A stretch of DNA of 64,000 nucleotides from Phorcus lineatus (lineage: Eukaryota > Mollusca > Gastropoda > Trochida > Trochidae): assembly GCA_921293015.1 (NCBI GenBank), contig OV121085.1, positions 23,697,911 through 23,761,910 of the forward strand, given 5' to 3'. A program made the translations under genes and the position numbers. The first letter of the stretch is position 1; each line of letters starts with the position of its first letter. Shown here piece after piece: positions 20,770 to 31,181 of this stretch. The notes beneath the pieces were generated by a model. The model had not been told where the DNA came from and searched no databases. It saw nothing but the letters and a program-made list of their open reading frames with translations.

Positions 20770-21600
20770 TATATGAATCTGGAATATCCATGGATTAAAA
20801 TCGAAAGTTAAGTGTATAGATTTCATTACTTTCTGCAGACGATTTAACATATTCTGTTTAAAAGAAACAATGTGTACTGATGCATTAAGTATCATGCAAG
20901 ATGTATTAAATGAATATGATGTTTTTGTCTCAAATGCCAAACGGACTGCTAGTAAAGGTCGATTTTCAGGCGGCATAGTAGTTTGTATAAAGAAATGTCT
21001 ATCTTCATTGTTTAAACAAGTTTATTGCCATTCGGATAATTCTCTATTTTTCAGTATGAAAAACTTTGACATCCTCCTCGCAACTGTTCCTGATATTCAC
21101 CTATATCCACCCTGAAAACACTCCTGTCTATGACAACATATACGGCACTGGAATTGACAAGTTAGAAGATCAACTCTGTCGAATCATCCATGACCATGGG
21201 GAGGCTAGTAAATTCATCCTGTGTGGGGACTTCAATGCTAGAACTGGAAGTGAAGTCGACTTTCTCTTGAGTGATGACTCTGCCTACTTACCCATGGGTG
21301 ATGATTATAAGTCTGACACCTTTTCACTACCTCGTTCGTCATGTGACACACAAACAAATAATTTTGGTAGATCTTTGCTTGAGTTATGCAAAATAGTCGG
21401 CATCCATATTGTAAATGGAGGAACTAAGTCAGATAGTAATGGAGATTATACATTTGTATCACATTCTGGGTGTAGTATTGTTGACTATTTTATTGTGTCA
21501 TCTGATATTTTCCCCTCTGTTTCTGATTTGTTAGTTCTTAACCGAACTGAGTCTGATCATTTACCAGTAGTATGCAAAATTGTCTTATATCCGATTTACA
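20770..21600 (+). pseudogene. LINE-B AP endonuclease
   Basis: Starting from IWNIHGLKSK (the N-terminal block, just after a TGA), the frame goes through GGIVVCIKK, changes frame near 21070, and then shows FILCGDFNARTGSEVD, YTFVSHSGCSIVDYFIVS and ESDHLPVVCK. These correspond to the main metal-binding and catalytic blocks of APE-type endonucleases. The GDFNAR and SDH blocks are intact. Role: nicks the target for target-primed reverse transcription. The second half is a continuous frame (21066-21734). Confidence 0.85.
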
Positions 21601-21997
21601 GAGAAAACAAGTTAAAGATAACAACCAATGCACTACTCTTAGTACGCTTCCAAAGTATAGACTTCCAAAAAGATAGAATAACATCATACCAAGAATATGT
21701 ATGTATCAGAGAATGCAATTATATATATGTCTGAGGATGTTATTTCTACTTTACAAACTGATGTAAACATTGCAGTTAGGAGGTTGACAGATATATTGAT
21801 TTATTGTGGTGATAAGACGGGAGCAGTGTGTAAATGGTCCAGAAATAGAAAGTTCCAACAACAACCGCCATGGTTTGATGGAAAATCTGAATCGGTTCAG
21901 ATGATTCAAGAGTGATTCTAACCTAAAAGACTATCTATCTGCAAAATCTGAGTTTAAAAAAAAGTGTCAGTCTAAACAAAATCTGTATAAACTTTAT

Positions 21998-22739
21998 ATG
22001 AGTCAAAAATTAAATGAAACTGCAAATATGAGTGATTGCAGAGAATTTTGGAAGACTATTAAGAAATATTTAACAAATAAGACACAACCAGATAATATTT
22101 CCCCTGAAGTTTGGTTCAAATATTTTAAGGATCTTCTGAGATCACCAATTGGCAGTGATATAAATGAATTTGATAAATATGTTTATGAGTTTTTAGAAAC
22201 ACATTCATGTCACCAGTGCAATGACATACCCTTCAACGACCATCTCTTGTCAGGCGAAATTACTGAATCTGAGATCAAACAAGCATTAGAGGATTTAAAA
22301 GGTGGCAAGGCAGCAGGCGAGGATGGTCTTCCGCCTGAATATCTTAAATGTATCACAAATTTTTATCAATCTTTATTTGAAACAACTGTTTAACAAAATC
22401 TTAGATACTGGTGTATTTCCCGACTCCTGGAACATAGGAATGATTATCTCTTTCCATAAATCTGGAAACATATCTGATCTGAATAATTATCGGGGCATTT
22501 CCCTGTTGAACATAATTGGCAAAGTGTTTTCTGCTGTAATAGAAAAACGTATAAGAACTTGGCTAGATGTAAATGATTTGTTATCAGAATCCCAAGCGGG
22601 ATTTAGACCATCCTATTCACCATCAGACAATATTTTCATTCTACATGCCTTATGCACAAAATACCTAAGTAAACCGAAAGACCGCTTTTATTGTGCCTAC
22701 TGTTTGCAGATGATATTGCTTTATTATCATTTTCAGTGA
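21998..22739 (+). pseudogene. LINE-B RT with deletion in the palm
   Basis: The first frame has LEDLKGGKAAGEDGLPPEYLK, then a one-base shift leads to VFPDSWNIGMIISFHKSG, NNYRGISLLNIIGK and SQAGFRPSYSPSDN. After KDRFYCAY the sequence jumps, out of frame, to LLFADDIALLSF near 22710. So motif A and the intervening palm segment are deleted, while motif C with both Asp is kept. This copy could not have reverse-transcribed itself. Confidence 0.85.
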
Positions 22740-23720
22740 GTTGCCTTCAGAAACAGTTAAATATTCTTCAATTATATTGTGGGAAATGGGGCCTAGAAGT
22801 TAATCTGAAAAAACCCCAGCAGTCATTGTTTTTAGAAAAGGTGGTATTTTAAACAAATTTGAAAAATGGACGTATTGTAGTAAGGAAGTAAATGTTGTTC
22901 CATATTATAAATATTTAGGACTGATTGTATCCTCAAGATTGTCATGGTCGGCAGCCTGCAAGCAACTTGCTTTGCAAGCATCTAAGGCATTGATCCCTGT
23001 ATATAATATCTTTAAAGAAAATAAGTTCATATCTTTTTCAGTGGTTTCAAATATATTTGATAGAAAATTGCACCAATTCTCTTATATGGTTCTGAGATAT
23101 GGGGTGTTAAATATAATGATTCAATTGAAAAAGTCAATGCGTTGTATTTTAAACATTTTTAGGTGTTGGTAAATATGCCTCTAACAAGGCTATTTTAGGA
23201 GAAACTGGTCGTACGAGCCTATTTGTATGCGTATGAATTCAAATAGATTACCTCTCCAATGTTATTATATGCTAAAAAGATTAGATGATAATGGTAAAGA
23301 CCCATGGCTGTCTGATGTAAGAAATATACTATTTATGTCTGGACTTGCCCTTGCCTGGATTTCTCAAGATGTTGGAAATGATAAATTATCTACCGCTATC
23401 CTTAAACAAAGGTTACAAGATATAAATTCACAAACTTGGCATAGTCAAGTATCATCTTCACAATTTCTTTGTCATTTTTCAAATATAAAATCTGTACTTG
23501 CTCCTGAAAAATATGTATCTGAAATTCAGGCTATAACGTTAAGAAGATCCTTTTGTAAATTACGAATATCATTACATGATTTGAATGTAAATATTCTTAG
23601 AAAGAAAAGTGTGCAAGATAAAAAAAACAAAGTTTATATTATAAATGTAATGAAGGCTATGTTGAAAATGAATTTCATGTTCTTCTTATTTGTAAACATT
23701 ACCAAACTCTGAGAGATAGA
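22740..23720 (+). pseudogene. LINE-B thumb and C-terminal zinc region
   Basis: Frames 22939-23172 and 23227-23712 carry the region after RT (SWSAACKQLALQASKALIPVY, then RLPLQCYYMLKRLDDNGKDP). Near the end, CNEGYVENEFHVLLICKHY can be read, with the C-x-H-x-C spacing of LINE C-terminal zinc sites. The 3' UTR ends with TATGGCCTTACATTACTGAATAAAG. Several frameshifts are present. Confidence 0.75.
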
Positions 23721-23946
23721 TAACTTCCTATGGTTGCAACTGTGTATAAAGATGAGCAATTCATGATTAATATGCTGAATTCAAGAAATATTAATACAAT
23801 AATATCGATTTCAATGTTCCTAAAAAGATTTTTGAATTACGACGTAAATAATTCTATTAATGTTTTCCACGTGACTCTGATATTTCAATGTAATCCACTA
23901 CTGTACTATAGGTCATATGGCCTTACATTACTGAATAAAGCTTCTA

Positions 23947-23959
23947 TCTTTTTGCCTGC
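23947..23959 (+). repeat. Target duplication of LINE-B, right copy
   Basis: TCTTTTTGCCTGC, identical to 17348-17360. LINE-A linker sequence resumes right after it. Confidence 0.85.
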
Positions 23960-24118
23960 TTATATCTTATATATAGAACATTGTCTTTATTTCTTGGTTT
24001 ACCCATATAGACCCATTCTTTGCGAGATTGACGCATAGCATTATGGCAGGATTTTAAGTTATATTTCTTCCAATAGGGTTTTAAGTGGGATTGGAATTTA
24101 GAAGCAGGGATACTTATA

Positions 24119-25611
24119 AACTCTTCAAAAAAAGAAACTTGACACTGACTTTCAAAGTTCAATATAAAGACCACAGATGCAAGTTAAACATTGAAATGAA
24201 AACTAAAACGCTGTTTGAAGATCTCTGTTCAGTAAATGTTATTCAGAATAAGCATGATCTTGAAATGCACAGGTGCACAAGTGTTTCAACATGACAGGTG
24301 TGCACAAATGTCAGTATCGGGTATGGCCACCATTGGCATTGATTATTGCTTGGCACCGACGACCCATGGATGCAATCAAGTTGTCAGTCACAGCCTGTTG
24401 AATGTTCTGCCATTCGTGCTGAAGTGCTGCAAGAAGTCCTGGAAGTGTTTGGGGTGGTGGATTCCTACTGCGCACACGTCGATCCAGTTCGTCCCAGAGA
24501 TGCTCAATTGGTGACAAATCTGGTGACCTGCCTGGCCATGGCAATGTCTGGACATTGTTACGCTGTAAAAAGTCTTGACAAACACGTGCAACATGTGGAC
24601 GAGCATTGTCCTGCTGAAAGAGACCACCATGGACGTTGACGTGAGGAATAACGTAAGGTTGTACGATCAAGTCCCTATACCGTACTCATGTGAGGTTACC
24701 CACAACATGCACAAGGGGTGTCCTAACACCGTGACGAATCCCGGCCAACACCATGACACTCCCACCTCCAAATGGGACAAACTCCTGAACACAGTTGGCA
24801 GCATAACGTTCTCCAAGACGTCGGTATACACGTGCTCGTCCATCACTTCGTCGAAGCAGAAAACGGGACTCATCAGTGAAGAGAACGGTTCTCCACCTTG
24901 CACGTGCCTATCTCATCCTCTGTTGACAACACTGGAGACGTTCCGCCAGATGACGTTGTGTCGTGGAAAAAGTCCAGCCTCTCTCAGCCTGTTGCGTACC
25001 GTTTGGTCGGAAATTCGACGCAGGCCTGGTATCTGCGTTGTTGTTAACGTTGCTGTCCAGGTGCGTTTCCGAAGGTGGAGCAGTCGGATGTACCGATCTT
25101 GGGCCCGAGTAGTCACCCTTGGTCTGCCTGACCTTGGCCTATCATTAACGCTGTTTCGGGTGTTGAAATGGGTCCACAATGAAGAGATGGTCTGTCTGGA
25201 CATGCCAAAGTGTGTTGCAACATCTCGCTGCGTCGCTCCTGCTTGCAGTCTGCCCATAGCGTTGTTGCGTTGCGCTCTGTTCAGTCTTGGCATTCTTCAG
25301 GTCGCTGTACCGATGTTGTGTAGTCTGAATAAACAGCGGCTGATATGGCTTTTTATACCCCTAAAGCAGACGTGTCTGCATGTAAACCTTCATGATCCCA
25401 TGTTGCACGTGCTTTGGCAGAAAATGCATTTGGACGAATCACTCGTTTTCGTCCCTGAACACAACGTAAACTTTTTGGGCCATTGTTTTTGGTAAATTTA
25501 CATTTTTGATCAAGACTTTCTTTAAATTACAGGTATGTATCATGAAAAAAATTGACCTGTTTCGAAAAAATCAATTTCGCATGAATGTCAAGTTTCTCCT
25601 TTTGAAGAGTT
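24119..25611 (-). mobile_element. Tc1/mariner transposon nested in LINE-A
   Basis: The ends are inverted repeats, AACTCTTCAAAA then AGAAACTTGACA, flanked by TA on both sides (24117-24118 and 25612-25613). This is the classical Tc1 target. The element interrupts LINE-A between its endonuclease and the PYW linker block, whose sequence continues on both sides. Total length about 1.5 kb is typical for Tc1. Confidence 0.9.
24311..25293 (-). pseudogene. Tc1-like DD34E transposase, frame-broken
   Basis: N-terminus (24913-25293) has two helix-turn-helix parts: GRLQAGATQRDVATHFGMSR, then SGRPRVTTRAQDRYIRLLHL. The catalytic core follows after a shift near 24910: FTDESRF (first Asp, about 24870), QQDNARPHVA (second Asp) and DLSPIEHLWDEL (Glu). 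Counting residues between the second Asp and the Glu gives 34, hence DD34E. A TGA lies just before the IVQPYVIP block near 24675. Start at 25293 is the usual MPRLN. Role in intact form: cut-and-paste transposition at TA. Confidence 0.9.
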
Positions 25612-25753
25612 TATTTGCCGAAGTATGTAGTGAGTCAAGAATGAAATTATGGTAACTCTCAAGATATTCCGCTGGTGAGTTTTAGTCAGTTACATCTCTT
25701 TTGGCATATCTGATATGATTTTCAGTCTCATAACGATAAGCATCAACTCAATG

Positions 25754-26141
25754 TTATTCCTTCCGCCAGTTCAGCTTTTCACCACCAAAATTATGTTGAG
25801 GTACATCATCAGTAATATGCATACACACAAATAATGGGTAGTGGTCTGAGATAGAGTACGGGATGGAATTATCAATACAATGACCAACAATGCTACTTCT
25901 ATAATCAATATCAACAAAAACATAATCAATCATAGTTTTAACTTGTCCACATATACTCGTGTAGGTGTAGGTATGTTGAGTGTCTAGTGGCACAACTGAT
26001 ATCAAGTCACGCTCTTGTAAGGTTCTCTGTAGACACTTTGCTCGAGGTTTTAATTCCGAAATAGTCCGAATGTCAGCATTGAGATTACCAAGCATCACAG
26101 TTCGTCCATGATATGAGTACGTATCATATATGTTCATAACA
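25754..26141 (-). pseudogene. LINE-A AP endonuclease, C-terminal half
   Basis: The frame shows VMLGNLNADIR (the usual G-D-x-N-A block, with D replaced by N), then YTYTSICGQVKTMIDYVFVD, then ISDHYPLFVCM (the SDH motif). These are the last three conserved blocks of APE-type LINE endonucleases, which nick the target DNA. The reading continues into the linker up to the Tc1 insertion at 25611. The D to N change would be expected to harm catalysis. Confidence 0.85.
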
Positions 26142-26357
26142 TACTAGACAATTCTTATGGATAACAACTTCTTTATTTGATATCTCACGACGTTTCTGGG
26201 CTACTCCCTGCCCCTTCTTCAGGTGAATGATGATATGATACAAAGTATGGTATATTTACATATATTACAAAATCAGTTGAAGGGGCAAGAAGTAGCCCAG
26301 AAAAGTCGCGAGGTATCAAATAAAGAAGTTGTTATCCATAAGAATTGTCTAGTATTA
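26142..26357. mobile_element. MITE with ~80-bp inverted repeats inside LINE-A endonuclease
   Basis: ACTAGACAATTCTTATGGAT at the left is the exact reverse complement of the right end. The arms continue through AACAACTTC and a stretch on GGGCTACT. It splits the LINE-A endonuclease between KFFKGI and NIYDTYSYHG. A short TA-type duplication is possible but not certain. No transposase. Confidence 0.8.
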
Positions 26358-26880
26358 TTACACCAACTTCTAAATGCCTTTGAAGAATTTTATATCCATA
26401 ACATTATGGTGTTCATCCACATAAACACTGTCCATAACATTTGAAGATGGAAGTCGCACACCAACAATATACACCGGCGTGCCACATATAATCAGTTTAG
26501 CACCAAGTATGTGTTCACTGCTTGGTATATGTAATAAGGAGACACTACAGTTATCTTGTTTCCTAATAAACAATGCAACACCACCAATGTATGATTGACC
26601 ATGTATGATTAGGAATCCACTCACGACAGTTCACATTCTCAGGCCAGAAACATTTATCATCAAGGATGACGTCAGAGGCCTCTCTAGGAACGGTAATCCT
26701 TATGGTGTAGGTCGGGTTGCGAAGACGGTCCTGGTGTTTCATAAGTTTAGTATTTGATATAGTGACGCCTCGTTCTTTAGCGTACTCCACTATGGCGTCC
26801 TTTATGATGTCAAAGGACGTATCCGCCCTCACGTAGCTCAACACTAAAAGTCTGTTTCTTCGTTTCGAGACACAAATGAA
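26358..26880 (-). pseudogene. LINE-A ORF1 C-terminus joined to endonuclease start
   Basis: The upstream frame (26563-26844) has RADTSFDIIKDAIVEYAKE, then DRLRNPTYTIRITVP and CFWPENVNCREW, a C-terminal block seen in ORF1 proteins of invertebrate LINEs. It overlaps, in another frame, an endonuclease segment with YIGGVALFIRKQD (26370-26624). The early endonuclease blocks are missing, so a deletion has brought ORF1 and the middle of the endonuclease together. Confidence 0.7.
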
Positions 26881-26900
26881 AAACTTTTTCCATTCATTGT

Positions 26901-27348
26901 TATATCACCATACATGTGTTGTACGAATAAATGAAACTGATTCTAATTCCAACACTTTATATTTGACAGAACACAAAACAATACTTACTCCACTCTGGAT
27001 CGGTCCCTAGGTTTTCCCACTTGCCAGCTGTACTAATTTACAGCTCCAGATGGCGGCATGAAAAAACAGCTCCATCAATCTACACAAAAATAGTCATAAT
27101 AACAATCTTTGAAAAAAACAGCAACATTTCAATAAAGTCTTTTCAAATACATTCACAGTCAAACAAAACTCACCACAACATGACCCGACCACTGACTCGA
27201 CGCAAGTGACGTGCACAGCCGATGCCTAGGCTTTTATAGCTACATGCTGCACGTGCGTCACAGGTTGCATTCACCCCTCGGGTGTTCACTTGCTCTGAAC
27301 TATTCCGTGTGCTCCGATCACTGGGTCTTAGCCAACAGACTTGTGACA
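26901..27348 (-). mobile_element. Second, truncated copy of the Gmr1-like LTR
   Basis: Starts TGTCACAAG at 27348 and matches 13908-14359 at roughly 98 percent by eye, including the TATA box. It ends abruptly near 26901, where LINE-A begins, so about two thirds of the LTR are missing. Confidence 0.85.
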
Positions 27349-27538
27349 AATTTCTCCCCCCTCAGATTAAAATGACCGCATTTTAACAACGTTTCACGAG
27401 ACTCACCACACTTTAATCCCTCCTGGACAAGAAATCTGCTCCCACATTTTTGGTCCCTTTAATTGCTTTAATTCTGAACCTGTATGGTTGGAGAGATAAG
27501 GCCCATCTCATGATCCGTCCATTTTGAACCTTGGCCTT
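27349..27538 (-). pseudogene. Second copy of Gmr1-like RNase H end and polypurine tract
   Basis: The minus strand reads KAKVQNGRIMRWALSLQPYR, then KGTKNVGADFLSRRD and a stop, followed by the polypurine tract and LTR start. It keeps the WALSLQPYR codons that the copy at 14.5 kb has lost, so the two are separate copies with the same 3' layout. Similarity stops at 27538. Confidence 0.85.
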
Positions 27539-27539
27539 G

Positions 27540-27869
27540 ATATGAATAAATGTTTACTAACTTATTTTATACCCCTGATATAATGCTGTTATAACGTTTC
27601 AGCAAGGCAAGGCACATAGGTGTACTTTAGACACTTGAGTTAAGGTGTTGAGTAAGCCCCACTTGAATTAGGTGTTGAGAGAGTGGTTTTGATGTTTAGG
27701 TGTGTGAAGTGTGCGAAACACGGAGGTTTCGGAGAATATGGTTGTAGATGTGGTGCAGTTTAGAGATATGTTTGTGTATGTGGTTTTAGGTGAGTCCATT
27801 GCCTCGGAAAGGTTGGACATGTGTAGGGTAGAAGAACAGGGAAGTAAAGTAAGACTGTTCTAAACTAAC
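27540..27869. other. No gene seen
   Basis: Contains TTTCAGCAAGGCAAGGCACA then TAGG (27599-27623), which recurs almost unchanged at 63190-63212, so part of it is dispersed repeat. No coding segment recognised. Confidence 0.45.
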
Positions 27870-28465
27870 ACATTTGAATTAAACATATTTTATTCAAGAA
27901 AATTTAATTGGGATTGGTGAACAAGCCGAAGGGCTTATTTTAACACCGCTCCCATACAACATGTGATACAAAATGAAAGAAAATGCGACATCATCGATGT
28001 TGATCATTATGTAAACGATATAAATATACATTCATTAATTACAAGAATAATATTATAGCTTAAGTAGACAGTAATGGTTTGGTGTGTCTAGCAACTCATT
28101 TGTATACATGTAAATCTATCAAGGGTGTCAAAATCAGTTTTTATTTTTGGGTGTCAGATTTGAATCGTTGAGTTTTGGTGATAAAATCGTGAACTGAATC
28201 AATTATTTTCTGATTTTCAAAGTGGCTAAGTTCTATGTTTCTGTTCAGAATTGTATCCAGGGTATGACCAGTGTATAAAAGTACATATTTTGTCTTAAGT
28301 TGGTATTATTACCGCAAGTGAAAAATGTAGGGCTTTTGTGTCTGATATCCACAAGAGCAGCATGGTCTGTCAAATATGTGTCTGTTATATTTATACGAGT
28401 TTAGATTACTACAACCGAGTCTGAGTTGACAGTGAATAATTTGACACAATCGAGTGCCATAGTTA
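27870..28465 (-). mobile_element. CR1-like LINE 3' end, copy 1
   Basis: The 3' terminus on the minus strand is the family signature seen many times in this window: a GCTC/AGCGG...TAA block, then GCTTGTTCACCAATCC and finally AATATGTTT. Upstream, LCQIIHCQLRLGCSNLN and RPCCSCG can be read (about 28300-28460), the C-terminal zinc region of the family. It is heavily 5'-truncated. Confidence 0.8.
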
Positions 28466-28824
28466 ATGTTGAAATACATTTATTTTCACATTTAGGGATT
28501 GGATGTTTGAATTCTAAAAATGTACACGACTCTTTTGAACACATTTTATTACTTGAAAGAATTTATTCGTTGGAAGGGCCAGAAAGAACGATTAGTAAAC
28601 CACAATTCTTACCTCAGCTCTCATTAGATTTCAAAAGTGCAATACTGGTTATTTCATCGTTAACTTCTAGTGGTTCGTTGTTATTAGAAATGGGGGATTT
28701 AGAAGTGGTTCTTTATCAAACTTTTATCGTTATTCGTTATTCGTTATTCAATTGAGTACAAGGACAATGTTTCTTTAGATTTATTTTCAAACACACCTCA
28801 TTACTCATTACTAATTTTACATTA

Positions 28825-30300
28825 GTTTAAACATATTTTATTCATTTCAATGAAAATGGATTGGCAAACAAGCTGGAAGCTTATATTAATGCCGCTCCAA
28901 TACAAATTATATTTTGAAACCATCAAACATGCAACACAAAGTTATGACAAACCAATAAGATGTACAGTTGCAACACAATTCAGTTAAGATATTCAATATT
29001 GCAAAGGCAATTTCTTCACGCTTTTTAGAGATAAAATATTTCAACTCATTTCTTATCAAATCTACAAGAATTGGTGATAAAAAGGTAAACAGATTGTTGA
29101 ATAGCCGAGTTGTCAACATCAGATAACTCTTTATTTCCATATAATTTTTTTTTAAAACTGTAACCATTGTTGTAGAATAACGCTTCATTTCTTAGCAGTG
29201 AGTAATTTGGACATATGAGTAAATAATTTGATGTATCTTCGTGTTCTGCGCCGCATGAACATGACGGGTCATTTGAAATATGTCTCCCAAATTTATAAAA
29301 ATTTAGATCGGTACATCCTAAACGAAGTCTGCAATCAGTAATTTGACAAAATCGATTTCCGTTATCCAGATCAAATCCAAAAGAATTTCCTAGCCTAGGG
29401 GTAATTTTCTCAATAAACATTTTCTGGGATTCTAACACTTTTATGTCATTTGGTAAAGCATTCCAAAGAGCAATTGTACTTGGAAGGAATGATTTTGAAT
29501 AAGCAGATGTTTTAATTTGAATATTTTGTATATTTGACGAGTTTCTTAAACCGTACGGATTTCCTGCCGATACACTGTCTGGAAGTAGGTCACATAAATA
29601 ATTTGGTGCTTTACCGTTTAAAAAAGGGTTAATTTTTGTACACGTCTTCTGTCATTTAGAGGCATGAAATTAGTTTCTGCATACAATTTAATATGACTTG
29701 TGTTTTAAACATATTTATTTCCCAAAAGAAGGAACCGGATTGGTAAACAAGCAAAAGCTTATATCAATATCGCTCCGGAATACAAAAGATAGAAACATGG
29801 CATGGTGAATATACAGTACGAAAATATGTATACAAGGAAATTGTGCATTGTCAAGTACTTTTTAAAGATAACAAAGGTAAATATTGTAAGTGTGTTAATA
29901 CGAAATCTGCCAATAGGAAATATGACTTGTTCCCCTTGTCGCCCCACAGATAGTTCTAAGTGCGTCTAATTGTACTTTTTCTAAATTGGCTTTTTGGGTT
30001 GCCGTACAGTTATCCCAAATATGACTACAATAGTCAAAAATAGGTAAAATGAAAGACTGATACATGGTCTGTAGTGATCTACGCGATAGGTGGTATTTTA
30101 AACTCCTTAAGCAGTTTATCATAGGAGTAACTTTATCTACAATACTGTTGACTTGAGCAGCCCAGCTAGCATCTTCTTTCAATATAAGACCTAAATGTTT
30201 ATGTTCATCAACTTCAGCAATATGTATACCTTGCATGTTGAAGTGAGGCTTAGAGCTGGCCATCCTCTTTCTACTAGACTGAAATGTTTCCGTTTCTTAA
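28825..30300 (-). mobile_element. CR1-like LINE, copy 2, with a nested 217-bp tail of its own family
   Basis: The RT thumb (EVDEHKHLGLILKEDASW, then SFILPIFDYCSHIW and CGATRGTSH, 29930-30300) continues at 29700 as IKLYAETNFMPLNDRR, then SFLPSTIALWNALP, RLRLGCTDLNFYKFGRH and CSCGAEHEDTSNYLLICPNY. The break between is a short insertion with its own target duplication. The 3' end at 28825 carries the family signature. RT catalytic motifs are missing by 5' truncation. Confidence 0.85.
29702..29918 (-). mobile_element. 217-bp LINE tail insertion with 12-bp target duplication
   Basis: Flanked by AATATGACTTGT at 29690-29701 and 29919-29930. The insert is only the 3' end of the same LINE family (GCTTTTGCTTGTTTACCAAT and the terminal AAACATA word), extremely 5'-truncated. 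Confidence 0.85.
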
Positions 30301-31022
30301 GGGTTGAATTTTACTTGCCATTTATTTGCTCACATAGAAATTCTTTGCAAATCATCGTTAAAGATAATAAATTTATATCCACATAGGGAGTACGATTAGC
30401 GGAAATACTTCATAACACATTTAAGAATAAATATCAACAACTATCTGGGTTCACATCCACCTGAAAATAGCAAAAAAACGTGTTTTATAAACACTTCCGG
30501 AAAACAGACGCAGAAACGTTTTATTAGCTAATCAGGGGCTAGGGGGGTTGTGACGACATAGACAGGACTCGTTAACGACTGGCTGATCTGTGTCATTGTT
30601 TACATTATAGATTCCAGCGGTCGTGAACGTATATATAACTGATATCTGCCGCACTGTTTTTTGTTTGAACACCTAGACAAATCGACTAACCTCCTGTGTA
30701 GTTGATTGACCATTGTATACGTAGAATATTTGTTACTACTTTGTGCCGTTTTAAAGTGTCAACTCAATATCGTAACTCCGTGTTTCTGCTTTGCATGACT
30801 GTAACAATGAGATCTCGCTTTTGATGGACTGCCTCTCGGCAACTTCCGGATCTCGTCATTGGGATACGAGGTTCTGAGCAGCTGTTTTTGGCCTTATTAC
30901 CCAGTTATTAGTGATAATGAAGATCAAATCTTTGATGTGTTTAGTAAATATACCTCTTGATTCGCGATTTGCCACCTTCATAAAAACTTACAGTTACGTA
31001 CTAATGCATTTTGCAAAGTAAG
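30301..31022. other. No gene seen; carries a motif shared with the THAP upstream region
   Basis: Higher GC than surroundings around 30530-30620. GTGACGACATAGACAGGACT then CG (30550-30571) matches the reverse strand at 34270-34291 at 21 of 22 bases. No coding region is visible, so it may be an old promoter or first-exon copy. Confidence 0.45.
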
Positions 31023-31181
31023 GATACAGATTATTGTTTTTTGTTTTTTTAATTTTTTTTTTTATTTTCCATATTTTGTGATACAAGCAATATAACATTG
31101 TATAAGGAAAACGAGATAAACAAAAACATATACACAAATCCACATTTGGCTCCTTCAATTCATTTTGCTAACAAAACAAGA

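Larger units (their letters stand above)
17361..23946 (+). mobile_element. LINE-B: near-full-length LINE with 2A motif, nested in LINE-A
   Basis: The element starts after the left 13-bp target copy with a short G/C-richer leader and ends in ACTGAATAAAGCTTCTA before the right copy. It has ORF1 with a 2A motif, coiled coil and RRM-like part, then an ORF2-like endonuclease, RT and C-terminal zinc region. Removing LINE-C and one copy of its flanking duplication leaves about 4.5 kb. Stops, frameshifts and a deletion in the RT core show it is dead. Closest type by layout: an L1-like ORF1 with an APE endonuclease LINE. The exact clade is not settled. Confidence 0.85.
14986..26900 (-). mobile_element. 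LINE-A: minus-strand LINE split by three later insertions
   Basis: Four blocks on the minus strand read as one LINE: ORF1 end and endonuclease start (26358-26880), endonuclease end and linker (25612-26141), linker (23960-24118), then linker, RT, C-terminus and 3' UTR (14986-17347). The split linker reads YIRYKQAKR on one side and AKRIFRRERRRSK on the other, so LINE-B landed inside it. The 3' end reads GGAGGAAATAAAGACGATCT then CTATCTGTC. Its left flank is gypsy RT and its right flank is gypsy LTR, so the site of entry has since been rearranged. Confidence 0.85.

Noticed and set aside
24575-25495. Long plus-strand frame of 306 residues
   Set aside because: It is antisense to the Tc1 transposase, whose catalytic motifs are clear on the minus strand.
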